Shown here: one piece after another, positions 26,264 through 34,518 of the stretch
Numbering within the stretch: position 1 is the stretch's first letter
Layout of the letters: every line of letters starts with the position of its first letter
DNA from: Burkholderiaceae bacterium
GTDB taxonomy: Bacteria; Pseudomonadota; Gammaproteobacteria; Burkholderiales; Burkholderiaceae_E
Length of the DNA: 64,000 bases
Direction: 5' to 3'
NCBI GenBank assembly: GCA_023954015.1
Contig: JAMLIS010000002.1
Location: 186,001-250,000, forward strand
Notes under the pieces: generated by a model
What the model saw: the letters and a program-made list of their open reading frames with translations, nothing else
Database searches by the model: none
Told to the model about the DNA's origin: nothing
Program-made: the position numbers and the translations under genes

Positions 26264-27085
26264 ATGGCACAAATCAACACCAACGTGATTTCGCTGAATG
26301 CACAGCGCAATCTGAGCACGACACAGAATGCGCTGGCCACTTCGATTCAGCGCCTGTCGTCGGGACTGCGCGTCAACAGTGCGAAGGACGACGCCGCGGG
26401 ACTGGCGATCGCGGAGCGGATGAACGCGCAGGTGCGCGGGATGAACGTCGCGATCCGCAACGCGAACGACGGGATCTCGCTGGCACAGACCGCCGAAGGC
26501 GCGCTCGGGAAGGTCGGTGACATGCTGCAGCGGATGCGTGAACTGGCAGTCCAGTCGGCAAACGCCACCAACGGCGACGATGATCGCGCGAACCTCGACG
26601 CCGAGTATCAGGAACTGGCCAAGGAAATCACTCGTACGATTGACGCCACGCAATTCAACGGGCTCAAGATACTGGCGGACGACGCCGGTGCGCAATCGTT
26701 CCAGGTCGGGGCCAACAGCGCTGACAAGGTCGATATCACCACAACCGATATGTCAGCGGATGCCGACGTCACCGCGGTTACCGGCGGCGACCTCACGGAC
26801 GCAACGAATGCGGACTCGGCGATGGATGCCATCGACACTGCTCTCACGACGATCAACAAGGAGCGAGCGCTGTACGGTGCCGCACAGAACCGCTTCGAAT
26901 CGATCATCGGTACGCTGCAAGTCTCCGCGGAGAACCAGGCCGCTGCCCGCGGCCGCATCATGGACACCGACTTCGCCGCCGAAACCGCAAGCCTCTCCCG
27001 CGCCCAGGTCCTCCAGCAGGCCGGCATGGCGATGCTCTCGCAGGCCAACGCGGTGCCGCAGAACGTCCTGTCGCTGCTGCGTTAA
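26264..27085 (+). CDS. fliC: Flagellin FliC (short form)
   Basis: This is the only flagellin in the window, 273 residues. The D0/D1 parts are intact: MAQINTNVISLNAQRNLSTT and SIQRLSSGLRVNSAKDDAAG at the N-terminus, and NQAAARGRIMDTDFAAETAS with QQAGMAMLSQANAVPQNVLS at the C-terminus. The surface-exposed middle is reduced to about 60 residues rich in Asp, Thr and Ala, so the D2/D3 domains are almost absent. A good ribosome site (AGGCAGGAG) precedes the ATG. A perfect sigma-28 promoter lies upstream and a strong hairpin downstream. Confidence 0.97.
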   Translation: MAQINTNVISLNAQRNLSTTQNALATSIQRLSSGLRVNSAKDDAAGLAIAERMNAQVRGMNVAIRNANDGISLAQTAEGALGKVGDMLQRMRELAVQSANATNGDDDRANLDAEYQELAKEITRTIDATQFNGLKILADDAGAQSFQVGANSADKVDITTTDMSADADVTAVTGGDLTDATNADSAMDAIDTALTTINKERALYGAAQNRFESIIGTLQVSAENQAAARGRIMDTDFAAETASLSRAQVLQQAGMAMLSQANAVPQNVLSLLR

Positions 27086-27143
27086 GCGATTCGACGGTGA
27101 AACGGATGCTGCCAGCACGGGGCCCGTTTCCCGGCTGAACCGG

Positions 27144-27173
27144 AACGGCCGGCGCCGATAAGCGCCGGCCGTT
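27144..27173 (+). terminator. Probable terminator hairpin after fliC
   Basis: A perfect 12-base stem (AACGGCCGGCGC / GCGCCGGCCGTT) with a six-base CGATAA loop lies 58 bases after the fliC stop. The following sequence has only a short T-rich piece (GCCGTTTATC), so termination may be partial. The loop plus flanks also form a GCCGATAA block, and its inverted copy TTATCGGC is at 27180-27187. Confidence 0.6.
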
Positions 27174-27286
27174 CGCCGTTTATCGGCCGTTCGCCGCCGT
27201 CCGCAATCCCTACAGTGCTCGTTGTCCCGAAGACGCCGAAGCGTGGCAGCGGTTCTCGCCACGCCCCCGAAAGCAGGAGTCGCCCC

Positions 27287-28672
27287 ATGACCACCATCAG
27301 CAGCACGTCGAACCTCGACGTCGCCGGAATCGTTTCCCAGCTGATGCAGATCGAGCGGCAGCCGATGCAGGCCATCGAGACCCGGCTCGGCGGAATCCAG
27401 ACGCAGATCTCGGCGTGGGGGAAGATGCAATCGGCGCTTTCGACCTTCCAGGACGCCGCCCGCAAGCTCGCGCGCAGCGAAACGTGGAAGGCGGCCAGCG
27501 CGACGAGCAGCGACGAGAGCTACGTGAAGGCCACCGCGGGCAGCGGCGCGATCGCCGGTTCGTATTCGATCGAGGTCCTCGCGCTGGCCAGCCGCCAGAC
27601 GCTGGCGACGACCCGAACCTGGGAATCGGCCGATGCCGTCGTCGGCGGCGGAACGCTGCGCGTCGGCGTCGGCCCGCTCGGCGACGGCTCTTTCTCGCAG
27701 GAGACGACGGTGGCGATTCCGCAGAACGCGACGCTCGCGCAGGTGCGCGACGCGATCAACGCCGCAGACGCCGGCATTACCGCCTCGCTCGTCGCCGACG
27801 GCACCGCGCAACATCTGATGCTGCGCAGCGCGAAGACCGGCGCCGCGCAGGCTTTCTCGGTCGGCGTCGAAGGAGCCTCCGGCGATCTGTCGGCACTCGC
27901 CTACGACCTCGCCGCCGGCTCCGGAATGCAGCGCACGCAGTCGGCGAGCGACGCGTCGGTCACGGTCAACGGCCTGACCGTCGCCGCCACCGGCAACCGC
28001 CTCGAAGGCGTGATCGAGAACGTCACGCTCGAATTGAAGCGGCAGACTGCCGGGCCGATCGAGATCGGCGTCGACAGCGACGCCACGGCGCTGCGCGAAC
28101 CGATCGACGCTTTCGTCAAGGCCTACAACGATCTGAACAAGCTGATCGCCGACCAGACCCGCTACGACCCGGCGACGAAGACCGCCGGCCCGCTGCAGGG
28201 CAACCAGACAGCCGTACGCGTGCAGCAGCAGGTGCGCGATCTGCTTCGCACGACGATCGGCGAAGAATCGCCGAACAGCCTGAACGCGATCGGCGTCGAA
28301 CTGCAGCGCGACGGCTCGCTCGCGATCAAGGAGTCGAAGATGGGCGCGGCCCTCGCATCGCCCGACAAGCTGCAGTCGTTCTTCGGGGCGCTCGGCGACA
28401 CCCCCGAGGAAAAGGGCCTCGCACATCGACTCGTGGAGCGCCTCGGCCAGCTGCTCGACCCGGAAGGCACCGTGGCGGGGGCGACCGATTCGCTGAAGGC
28501 CCGCCAGCGCAGCGCCGAGCAGCAGCAGGAGCGCCTCGAAGCGCGCCTCGCCGAGATCCAGAAGCGCCTGATGCGCCAGTACACCGCGCTCGACGCGAAC
28601 CTGTCGCGCATCACCGGTTCCTTCGCCGGCGTGGAAGGACTGCTGAACAACATGAACAAGTCGCAGAGCTGA
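27287..28672 (+). CDS. fliD: Filament cap protein FliD (HAP2)
   Basis: FliD caps the filament tip and inserts flagellin subunits. The ATG at 27287 with an AGGAG ribosome site gives 461 residues. The N-terminus NLDVAGIVSQLMQIERQPMQ and the FliD C-terminal region (LMRQYTALDANLSRITGSFA, ending in GVEGLLNNMNKSQS) are typical. In-frame sequence upstream of 27287 is non-homologous. It is followed by fliS and fliT, the export chaperone genes for flagellin and FliD. Confidence 0.96.
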   Translation: MTTISSTSNLDVAGIVSQLMQIERQPMQAIETRLGGIQTQISAWGKMQSALSTFQDAARKLARSETWKAASATSSDESYVKATAGSGAIAGSYSIEVLALASRQTLATTRTWESADAVVGGGTLRVGVGPLGDGSFSQETTVAIPQNATLAQVRDAINAADAGITASLVADGTAQHLMLRSAKTGAAQAFSVGVEGASGDLSALAYDLAAGSGMQRTQSASDASVTVNGLTVAATGNRLEGVIENVTLELKRQTAGPIEIGVDSDATALREPIDAFVKAYNDLNKLIADQTRYDPATKTAGPLQGNQTAVRVQQQVRDLLRTTIGEESPNSLNAIGVELQRDGSLAIKESKMGAALASPDKLQSFFGALGDTPEEKGLAHRLVERLGQLLDPEGTVAGATDSLKARQRSAEQQQERLEARLAEIQKRLMRQYTALDANLSRITGSFAGVEGLLNNMNKSQS

Positions 28673-28714
28673 ATCGCAGCGACGCGATCGGCGCATTTCC
28701 GGAGCTTCGACGCA

Positions 28715-28741
28715 TCAAGACGAACGACGCGCGGCCGATAA
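28715..28741 (+). promoter_or_regulatory. Sigma-28 promoter of fliST
   Basis: TCAA, 15 bases, GCCGATAA. The -10 block is a complete match and the spacing equals that of fliC. It ends 33 bases before the fliS ATG. It lies just past the fliD stop, so fliST can be made independently of fliD. Confidence 0.7.
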
Positions 28742-28774
28742 CGGAATCATCGGTCATCACAGGGACGCCGCTCC

Positions 28775-29236
28775 ATGTTCGCTTCGCCTCGCAGATCCGC
28801 TTCCGCTTTCGCTTCGCCCGCTTTCGCTTCGTCGTACCGCAACCTCGAGCTGGAATCCTCCGTGGCGCAGGCCGACCCGCACCGACTGATCGAGATGCTC
28901 TTCGACGGCGCCGCCGCCGCGATCGCGCAGGCGCGCCACGCGCTGCGCGAGGGCCGCGTTCCGGCCAAGGGCGAAGCCACGGGTCGCGCCGTGCGCATCC
29001 TCGACGAGGGCCTGAAGGCCTCGCTCGATCCGCGCGGCGGCGAGCTCGCGGCGAACCTGAAGTCGCTCTACGAATACATGGCGCAACGGCTGCTGCAGGC
29101 GAACCTGTCGAACGACGACGGCAAGTACGACGAGGTCGGCCGCATGCTCGAGCAGTTGCGCGACGCCTGGAAGCGCATCGGCAGCCAGGTGCGCGCCGCG
29201 TCGCCGGCGCCGGCCGCCGCGCTGGCGCCGGCATGA
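28775..29236 (+). CDS. fliS: Flagellin export chaperone FliS
   Basis: FliS binds the C-terminus of flagellin and keeps it export-ready. The 153-residue protein has the typical SSYRNLELESSVAQADPHRL and IEMLFDGAAAAIAQARHALR blocks and the YEYMAQRLLQANLSNDDGKY segment. The first ~20 residues are Ser/Ala/Phe-rich and the last ~15 are Ala/Pro-rich. The fliT ATG overlaps its stop by four bases. Confidence 0.94.
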   Translation: MFASPRRSASAFASPAFASSYRNLELESSVAQADPHRLIEMLFDGAAAAIAQARHALREGRVPAKGEATGRAVRILDEGLKASLDPRGGELAANLKSLYEYMAQRLLQANLSNDDGKYDEVGRMLEQLRDAWKRIGSQVRAASPAPAAALAPA

Positions 29237-29631
29237 GCGCACCGGGCCGCCGTACCACCCGGCGCATCGCCGCACGTGCCGCCCGGCGCCTCGCCGCCCT
29301 TCCCGCCCGCCCCGCGCGACTCCGGATGCCGTTGATCGACCGCTATCGCGAAATCGAACTCGTCGCTTCCGAGATGCTCGCCGCCGGACGCGCGGGCGAC
29401 TGGCAACGCGTGGGCGACCTCGGCACGTCGATCCGCTCGCTCGCCGACGAGATCGCGCGCGCCGGCGGCGCCGATGCGCTCGATGCCCGGCAGCGGCGCG
29501 AGCGGATGCGCATCCTCGGGCGCCTGGTCGTCGTCGACGGCGAACTGCGGCGCCTGCACGACCCGACCAGCGCCTGGCTCGACGCGATGTTCGATCCGGC
29601 GCGGCGCGCGGGCGACCGCCCCCGAACTTGA
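29233..29631 (+). CDS. fliT: FliT-like export chaperone
   Basis: FliT is the chaperone for FliD and in enterics also a negative regulator of FlhDC. The frame from the coupled ATG at 29233 has 132 residues, but the first 31 are Arg/Ala-rich and unlike the family; an ATG at 29326 (MPLIDRYREIELVASEMLAA) gives 101 residues, closer to the usual FliT size. The rest is helical, with WQRVGDLGTSIRSLADEIAR. Assignment is by position after fliS and helical pattern, since FliT is poorly conserved. Confidence 0.75.
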   Translation: MSAPGRRTTRRIAARAARRLAALPARPARLRMPLIDRYREIELVASEMLAAGRAGDWQRVGDLGTSIRSLADEIARAGGADALDARQRRERMRILGRLVVVDGELRRLHDPTSAWLDAMFDPARRAGDRPRT

Positions 29632-29656
29632 CACGGCTGCGGCGAGGGGAAATGAT
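29628..29656 (+). promoter_or_regulatory. Sigma-70 type promoter before the PilZ gene
   Basis: TTGACA, 17 bases, AATGAT. The -35 is a perfect consensus and the -10 matches 4 of 6. The -35 includes the stop codon of fliT. The leader to the ATG at 29678 would be about 15 bases. It suggests that the brake gene is expressed apart from the FliA-dependent genes before it. Confidence 0.55.
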
Positions 29657-29677
29657 CCGGCGCTCGTGCAGGTCCTC

Positions 29678-30658
29678 ATGTCGAACGCAGCTGCTTCTCC
29701 GACCGGCCCGGATGCGCCCGGCGCGCTGAACCCCGAATTCCGCATCGAAGGCGAGTTCGCGGTGCGCGCGGTCCTGCGCGAGCTGATGACGCGGCGCGCG
29801 CTCGTCACGCTCTACCCCGAAGGACGCGCCGACGACGCGTTCGTCACCCGCATCGTGCACGTGGCGCCCGACGGCGTGGAGCTGGACGTTTCGGGACAGA
29901 CGCGCAGCGCCGCCGCGCTTCGCAACGCGTCGTACGCGGTCGGCGTGGCGTTTCCGCAGAACGTGAAGACGCAGTTCCGGCTCGAACGCATGGAACTCAG
30001 CGACGCGATCGCGCGACGCGACGGCGACGGCGACGGCGACAGCGACCGCGACGGCGATGGCGATGGCGACGGCGGCGACAGCGACAGCGGCCAAGAAGGC
30101 GCCGGCGACGACAGCGAAACGAAGCGCGCCGCGCAGCTCGTCACGACGCTGCACGCGCCGGTGCCGGCCGAACTGCATCGCCTGCAGCGCCGGGAGTCGT
30201 TCCGCGTGCATCCGCCGCCCGAAGACGACGCGCATTGCGTGCAGCGCATCGCGATCGGCCGCGAGCTGCGCCATCCGATCATCGATCTCAGCGCGGGCGG
30301 GTTGTCGATCCGGATGACGGCTGCCGATGCACGCCCGGCGCGCGGGCGCATCTGGCGGCACAGCCGGATCGAGACCTCGAGCTCGCTCGTGATTCCCTGC
30401 GAACTGGTGACGCAGGGCGTCTACGACGATCCTTCCGTCGAAGGCGCGCATCGGGTGGCCTTCGCGTTTCACGCGATGCCCGGCGAAACCGTGCGGCGCG
30501 TCCAGATGTACGTGCTCGACATCGAGCGGCGACGCCGGCACGAAGACGGCGCGCCCGGGGCAAGCGAACACGCCGGCAAGGAAGGCGAGCCCGGCGCTGG
30601 CAGCGCCGGCGGGGAAGACGCGCCCGGGGGGCACGGGCGCGACGGCGAAGACGGCTGA
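29678..30658 (+). CDS. ycgR: Flagellar brake protein YcgR-like (PilZ, c-di-GMP binding)
   Basis: YcgR-type proteins bind c-di-GMP and slow the flagellar motor. The 326-residue product has an N-terminal YcgR domain (residues about 20-105) and a PilZ domain (about 165-285) with the c-di-GMP motif RRESFRV and the partner DLSAGGLSI. Between them is an Asp/Gly-rich low-complexity linker of about 25 residues encoded by six-base repeats (about 30019-30090). The C-terminal ~45 residues are also Gly/Glu/Asp-rich. It is convergent with fliE. A sigma-70 type promoter is just upstream. Confidence 0.9.
   Translation: MSNAAASPTGPDAPGALNPEFRIEGEFAVRAVLRELMTRRALVTLYPEGRADDAFVTRIVHVAPDGVELDVSGQTRSAAALRNASYAVGVAFPQNVKTQFRLERMELSDAIARRDGDGDGDSDRDGDGDGDGGDSDSGQEGAGDDSETKRAAQLVTTLHAPVPAELHRLQRRESFRVHPPPEDDAHCVQRIAIGRELRHPIIDLSAGGLSIRMTAADARPARGRIWRHSRIETSSSLVIPCELVTQGVYDDPSVEGAHRVAFAFHAMPGETVRRVQMYVLDIERRRRHEDGAPGASEHAGKEGEPGAGSAGGEDAPGGHGRDGEDG
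30019..30090 (+). repeat. Six-base imperfect repeat in the YcgR linker
   Basis: Repeats of gacggc with variants (gacagc, gatggc, gaccgc) encode Asp-Gly/Asp-Ser dipeptides between the YcgR and PilZ domains. The unit keeps the reading frame, so the linker length can vary by slippage. Confidence 0.8.
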
Positions 30659-30667
30659 AGGCGTTTC

Positions 30668-30985
30668 CTACACCGGCATGTTCATGATGTCGGTGTACGC
30701 CGCGACCAGCCGGTTGCGTACCGTGAGCGCCGCCTGGAACGCGACCTGCGACTTCTGCATCGCCATCATCGTCTGCTCGAGGCTGGCGCTGTCGTCGCCC
30801 ATCAGGAACCTGCGCTGCAGCGCGGCGCTGTCGTCCTGCAGCTTGCTCACGCCCTGAAGCGCCTCGTTCAGCGCACCGGAAAACGAGCCGGCCGACGCTG
30901 CGCGGGCAGTGCCGCCCGACGCGGCGGTGCCCGCAGGCGCCTGCGCGCCCGGCGGCAGGGGGAACGAAGGAAAGCGCACGTCCAT
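30668..30985 (-). CDS. fliE: MS-ring/rod junction protein FliE
   Basis: FliE joins the MS ring to the rod. The ATG at 30985 (MDVRFPSFPL), with a GAGGAG site upstream, gives 105 residues; the ATG at 31018 would add 11 residues but has no ribosome site. The C-terminal half SLEQTMMAMQKSQVAFQAAL with TVRNRLVAAYTDIMNMPV is the FliE signature. It is divergent from fliF, with an FlhDC-like palindrome in the gap. Confidence 0.95.
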   Translation of the reverse strand: MDVRFPSFPLPPGAQAPAGTAASGGTARAASAGSFSGALNEALQGVSKLQDDSAALQRRFLMGDDSASLEQTMMAMQKSQVAFQAALTVRNRLVAAYTDIMNMPV

Positions 30986-31048
30986 CGTCGTCGTACTCCT
31001 CGGCAGCGACGTCGGCATCTTGAGCCGATCCGGCGTCGGCCGAATGCC

Positions 31049-31075
31049 AAATAGCGGCGTCGATCCCCGCTATTT
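31049..31075. promoter_or_regulatory. FlhDC-type box between fliE and fliF
   Basis: AAATAGCG, 11 bases, CGCTATTT: a perfect 8-base inverted repeat. It fits the published E. coli FlhDC box, whose half-site core is AAATA(A/G)CG with 10-12 bases between halves, and the left half is preceded by AATGC as in the consensus. The position between divergent fliE and fliF is the same as in enteric bacteria. Confidence 0.7.
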
Positions 31076-31115
31076 CCCGCTTAAGCCGCAGCAACCTCGC
31101 CCGATACTGCGCCGC

Positions 31116-32774
31116 ATGGATGCCGCCGCCCAAAGCCTGCCCGCCGTGCCCGCCGGTCCCTTCGCGGGTTTCGCCGCCCTGCCCCCGCGACGCAAGTGGA
31201 TGGGCGCCGCCGGCGCCGCCGCGCTCGTCGCGATCCTCGCCGTCTCGATCCTGTGGACACGCGAGCCCGAGTGGCGGGTGCTCTTCGCCAACACGAGCGA
31301 CCGCGACGGCGGCGCGATCATCGCCGCGCTCGGGCAGATGAACGTGCCCTACCGCTTCGCGCCCGGCGGCTCGGCGATCCTCGTGCCCGAAGAGAAGGTG
31401 CACGACGCGCGCCTGAAGCTCGCCTCGCAGGGCCTTCCGCGCGGCGGCACGGTCGGCTTCGAGCTGCTCGAGAACCAGAAATTCGGCATCACGCAGTTCC
31501 AGGAGCGGCTGAACTTCCAGCGCGGCCTCGAAGGCGAACTGGCACGCTCGATCCAGTCGATCGCCGCGGTGCAGGCCGCCCGCGTGCACCTGGCGCTGCC
31601 GACGCAGAACGGCTTCCTGCGCGAACAGCAGAAGGCGTCGGCCTCGGTGCTTCTGTCGGTGCATCCCGGACGCCAGATCGATCGCGCGCAGGTCGCCGGC
31701 ATCGTGCACCTGGTCGCTTCGTCGGTGCCGAACCTCTCGCCGAAGCAGGTGAGCGTGGTCGACCAGAGCGGCGCGCTGTTGTCCTCCGACAGCGACAGCG
31801 CGGCACGCGGCCTCGACGCGACGCAGCTCGACTATCTGCGCAATATCGAGACGACGCTGAACCGGCGCGTGCTCGACATCCTCGAGCCGATCGTCGGGGC
31901 CGGCAACGTGCGCGCGCAGGTGACCGCCGACGTCGACTTCACGCAGACCGAGGCGACCGCAGAACAATACCGGCCGAACCAGGGCGACCAGCCGGCCGCC
32001 GTGCGCAGCCAGCAGAAGCTCGAGAGCCCCACCGGCGACAGCGCGCTGGCGCAGGGCGTTCCGGGCTCGCTGTCGAACCAGCCGCCGCAGCCGGCAACCG
32101 CGCCGATCAACGGCGCTGCGCCGACGACCCACGCCGCCGCCGGCGCCGGCGCGACGTCGACGGCCGGCACGCGGCGCGAGTCGGTCACGAACTACGAGGT
32201 CGACAAGACGGTTCGCGTGACCCGCAATGCCACCGGCACGATCAAGCGGCTGAGCGCAGCGGTGGTCGTCGACCATCGCCGCACGGTCGACGAGAACGGC
32301 AAGGTGACGCGCACGCCGCTCACCGCCGACGAGATCCGCAACGTGCAGTCGCTCGTGCGCGAGGCGATCGGTTTCGTGCCCGATCGCGGCGACTCGATCA
32401 ACGTGGTCAACGCGCCCTTCACGGAGATCGAGGCGCCCCGCGAGATCGTGCTGCCGTTGTGGCGCCAGCCGGAAACCCTCGCGCTCGCGCGCGACCTGGG
32501 CAAGCCGATCGGCCTCGTCGCGCTCGCGCTGATCGTTTTCGTCGCGCTCGTGCGTCCCGCGTTGAAGGCGGCCGCGCGCGCGCAACCGCCTGCGCGCAGC
32601 GTCGCCGCACAGGTCGACGACCCGCTGCAGTTGCCCGAGCCAGCCGCGTCGCCGAAGGCGCTGCCGGCCGCGGCGTCGCGCCACGACGACATCCTGAAGA
32701 GCGCGCGCGAGAACCCGTCGACGGTGGCCAACGTCGTGCGCAACTGGGTGTCGGCCGACGCGAAGAGCGCCTGA
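31116..32774 (+). CDS. fliF: MS-ring protein FliF
   Basis: FliF builds the membrane MS ring. The ATG at 31116 gives 552 residues. TM1 is at about residues 28-48 (KWMGAAGAAALVAILAVSIL), TM2 at about 465-485 (GKPIGLVALALIVFVALVRP). The ring-building region has EGELARSIQSIAAVQAARVH and LALPTQNGFLREQQKASASV. The C-terminal FliG-binding tail (ILKSARENPSTVANVVRNWV) is intact. It heads the run fliFGHIJK. Confidence 0.97.
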   Translation: MDAAAQSLPAVPAGPFAGFAALPPRRKWMGAAGAAALVAILAVSILWTREPEWRVLFANTSDRDGGAIIAALGQMNVPYRFAPGGSAILVPEEKVHDARLKLASQGLPRGGTVGFELLENQKFGITQFQERLNFQRGLEGELARSIQSIAAVQAARVHLALPTQNGFLREQQKASASVLLSVHPGRQIDRAQVAGIVHLVASSVPNLSPKQVSVVDQSGALLSSDSDSAARGLDATQLDYLRNIETTLNRRVLDILEPIVGAGNVRAQVTADVDFTQTEATAEQYRPNQGDQPAAVRSQQKLESPTGDSALAQGVPGSLSNQPPQPATAPINGAAPTTHAAAGAGATSTAGTRRESVTNYEVDKTVRVTRNATGTIKRLSAAVVVDHRRTVDENGKVTRTPLTADEIRNVQSLVREAIGFVPDRGDSINVVNAPFTEIEAPREIVLPLWRQPETLALARDLGKPIGLVALALIVFVALVRPALKAAARAQPPARSVAAQVDDPLQLPEPAASPKALPAAASRHDDILKSARENPSTVANVVRNWVSADAKSA

Positions 32775-32810
32775 GACTTCCGCGATGACCGACGACGGAG
32801 CCGCCGCCCG

Positions 32811-33806
32811 ATGAACGAACAGGGACTCGCAGACGCCGCCATCCTGCTGATGGCGCTCGGCGAAGACGCGGCCGCCGAAGTCTTCAGGCACCTCGCGCCG
32901 AAGGAGGTGCAGAAGCTCGGCGAGACGATGTCGCGCACGCGCACCACGAGCCGCGAGCGACTGCAGGCGGTGCTCGGGCGCTTCCAGGCCGACGCGGGCG
33001 ATCTGCGCACGCTCGTTGCCGACACCGACGAATACATCCGCGCGGTGCTGCGCCGCGCGCTCGGCGACGACAAGGCCGGTCTGCTGATCGAACGCATCCT
33101 GCAGGGCGGCGACGTTTCGGGCATCGAGAGCCTGAAGTGGATGGACCCGCAGTCGGTGGCCGAGCTGATCCGCAACGAGCACCCGCAGATCATCGCGTCG
33201 ATCCTCGTGCACCTCGAGCGCGACCAGGCCTCGGCGGTGCTCGCGCACCTGAGCGAACGGCTGTGCCACGACGTGATGCTACGCATCGCCACGCTGGACG
33301 GCATCCAGCCGAATGCGCTGCGCGAACTGAACGACGTGCTCACGAAGGTGCTGGCCGGCGGCGAGAAGCTCAAGCGCAAGAAGCTCGGCGGGACCAAGGC
33401 CGCCGCCGAGATCCTCAATTTCTTCGGCGGCTCGAACGAGACCGCCGTGCTCGATACGATCCGCGAACACGACGCCGATCTCGCGCAGCGCATCGCCGAC
33501 CAGATGTTCACTTTCGAAGACCTGAACCGGCTCGACGACCGCGCGGTCCAGCTGCTGCTGCGCGAGGTGCCCGGCGAGTCGCTGATCGTCGCGCTGCGCG
33601 GCGCCGACAACGAGCTGCGCGAGCGCGTGTTCCGCAACATGAGCCAGCGCGCGGCCGAGACGCTGCGCGAAGACCTCGAGTCGAAGGGCCCGGTGCGGCT
33701 GTCCGAGGTCGAAGCCGAACAGAAGGAGATCCTGAAGACCGTGCGCCGCCTCGCCGACGAAGGACTGATCGCGCTGGGCGGCGGAGGCGACGATGCCTAC
33801 GTTTGA
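32811..33806 (+). CDS. fliG: Flagellar motor switch protein FliG
   Basis: FliG transmits stator torque to the rotor. The 331-residue protein has the N-terminal FliF-binding domain (AAILLMALGEDAAAEVFRHL), the middle EHPQ motif (RNEHPQIIASILVHLERDQA) and the C-terminal torque domain (FEDLNRLDDRAVQLLLREVP). It starts 36 bases after fliF and overlaps fliH by 14 bases. Confidence 0.97.
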   Translation: MNEQGLADAAILLMALGEDAAAEVFRHLAPKEVQKLGETMSRTRTTSRERLQAVLGRFQADAGDLRTLVADTDEYIRAVLRRALGDDKAGLLIERILQGGDVSGIESLKWMDPQSVAELIRNEHPQIIASILVHLERDQASAVLAHLSERLCHDVMLRIATLDGIQPNALRELNDVLTKVLAGGEKLKRKKLGGTKAAAEILNFFGGSNETAVLDTIREHDADLAQRIADQMFTFEDLNRLDDRAVQLLLREVPGESLIVALRGADNELRERVFRNMSQRAAETLREDLESKGPVRLSEVEAEQKEILKTVRRLADEGLIALGGGGDDAYV

Positions 33807-34518
33807 TTCGCTGCTCGAGCATCTCGCGCGCGGAACCGCGCCGGCTTCGCCGCGCACGACGAGCCGCATCATCTCCTCCGAACGACTCGACCGCTATACG
33901 CGCTTCGCGATGGACGCGCTCGCATCCGGCGAGGACGCGCCGCCGACACGGCACGCCGAACGCGAACACGCCGCCCCCGACTACGCGGCGGGCCGCAAGT
34001 CGGGACTCACCGAAGGCTTCCAGCGCGGCTTCGAGGCCGGCGTCGCGCACGCGCACGCCGATCGTGAAGCGCACGAAAAGGCCGCCGGCGGTGCGCTCGC
34101 CGCGCGAATCGAGACGCTCGTCGCCGATCTCGGCGAACGGTTGCAGGCGCTCGAGCGCGAGGCGGCGGACGAGGTCGTCGCGCTGGCGATCGAGATCGCG
34201 CGCCACGCCGTGCGCACGACGATCGCGCTGCGCCCGGAGACGATCGTGCCGGTCGTGCAGGAAGCGCTCGCCAGCATCGTCGACGACTCGGTGCGCATGC
34301 ACCTGCACCTGAACCCGGCGGACGCCGCGCTCGTGCGCGACGAACTCGGCACGCGGCTGGCCAACACGAACTGCGAGATCGTGGTCGACGAGCGCGTCGA
34401 GGCCGGCGGCTGCCGCATCGAGACGCCGCGCGCATCGGTAGACGCGACGCTCGGCACCCGCTGGCGCCGCACGCTCGCGGCACTCGGCCATCCCGATTCG
34501 GAAGGCGCCCGCGCATGA
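33793..34518 (+). CDS. fliH: Export ATPase regulator FliH
   Basis: FliH forms the peripheral stalk of the FliI export ATPase. The 241-residue protein has Gly/Ala repeats of the GxxxG type ([20 protein letters not shown]) and a conserved C-terminal domain (VHLHL-like [18 protein letters not shown], then [20 protein letters not shown]). It overlaps both neighbours, fliG by 14 and fliI by four bases. Confidence 0.95.
   Translation: MPTFDSLLEHLARGTAPASPRTTSRIISSERLDRYTRFAMDALASGEDAPPTRHAEREHAAPDYAAGRKSGLTEGFQRGFEAGVAHAHADREAHEKAAGGALAARIETLVADLGERLQALEREAADEVVALAIEIARHAVRTTIALRPETIVPVVQEALASIVDDSVRMHLHLNPADAALVRDELGTRLANTNCEIVVDERVEAGGCRIETPRASVDATLGTRWRRTLAALGHPDSEGARA

Noticed and set aside
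31081..31107. A sigma-28-like site TTAA-N15-CCCGATAC before fliF
   Set aside because: It ends only eight bases before the ATG, leaving no leader, and fliF should be an early gene under FlhDC. The palindrome at 31049-31075 explains control better.
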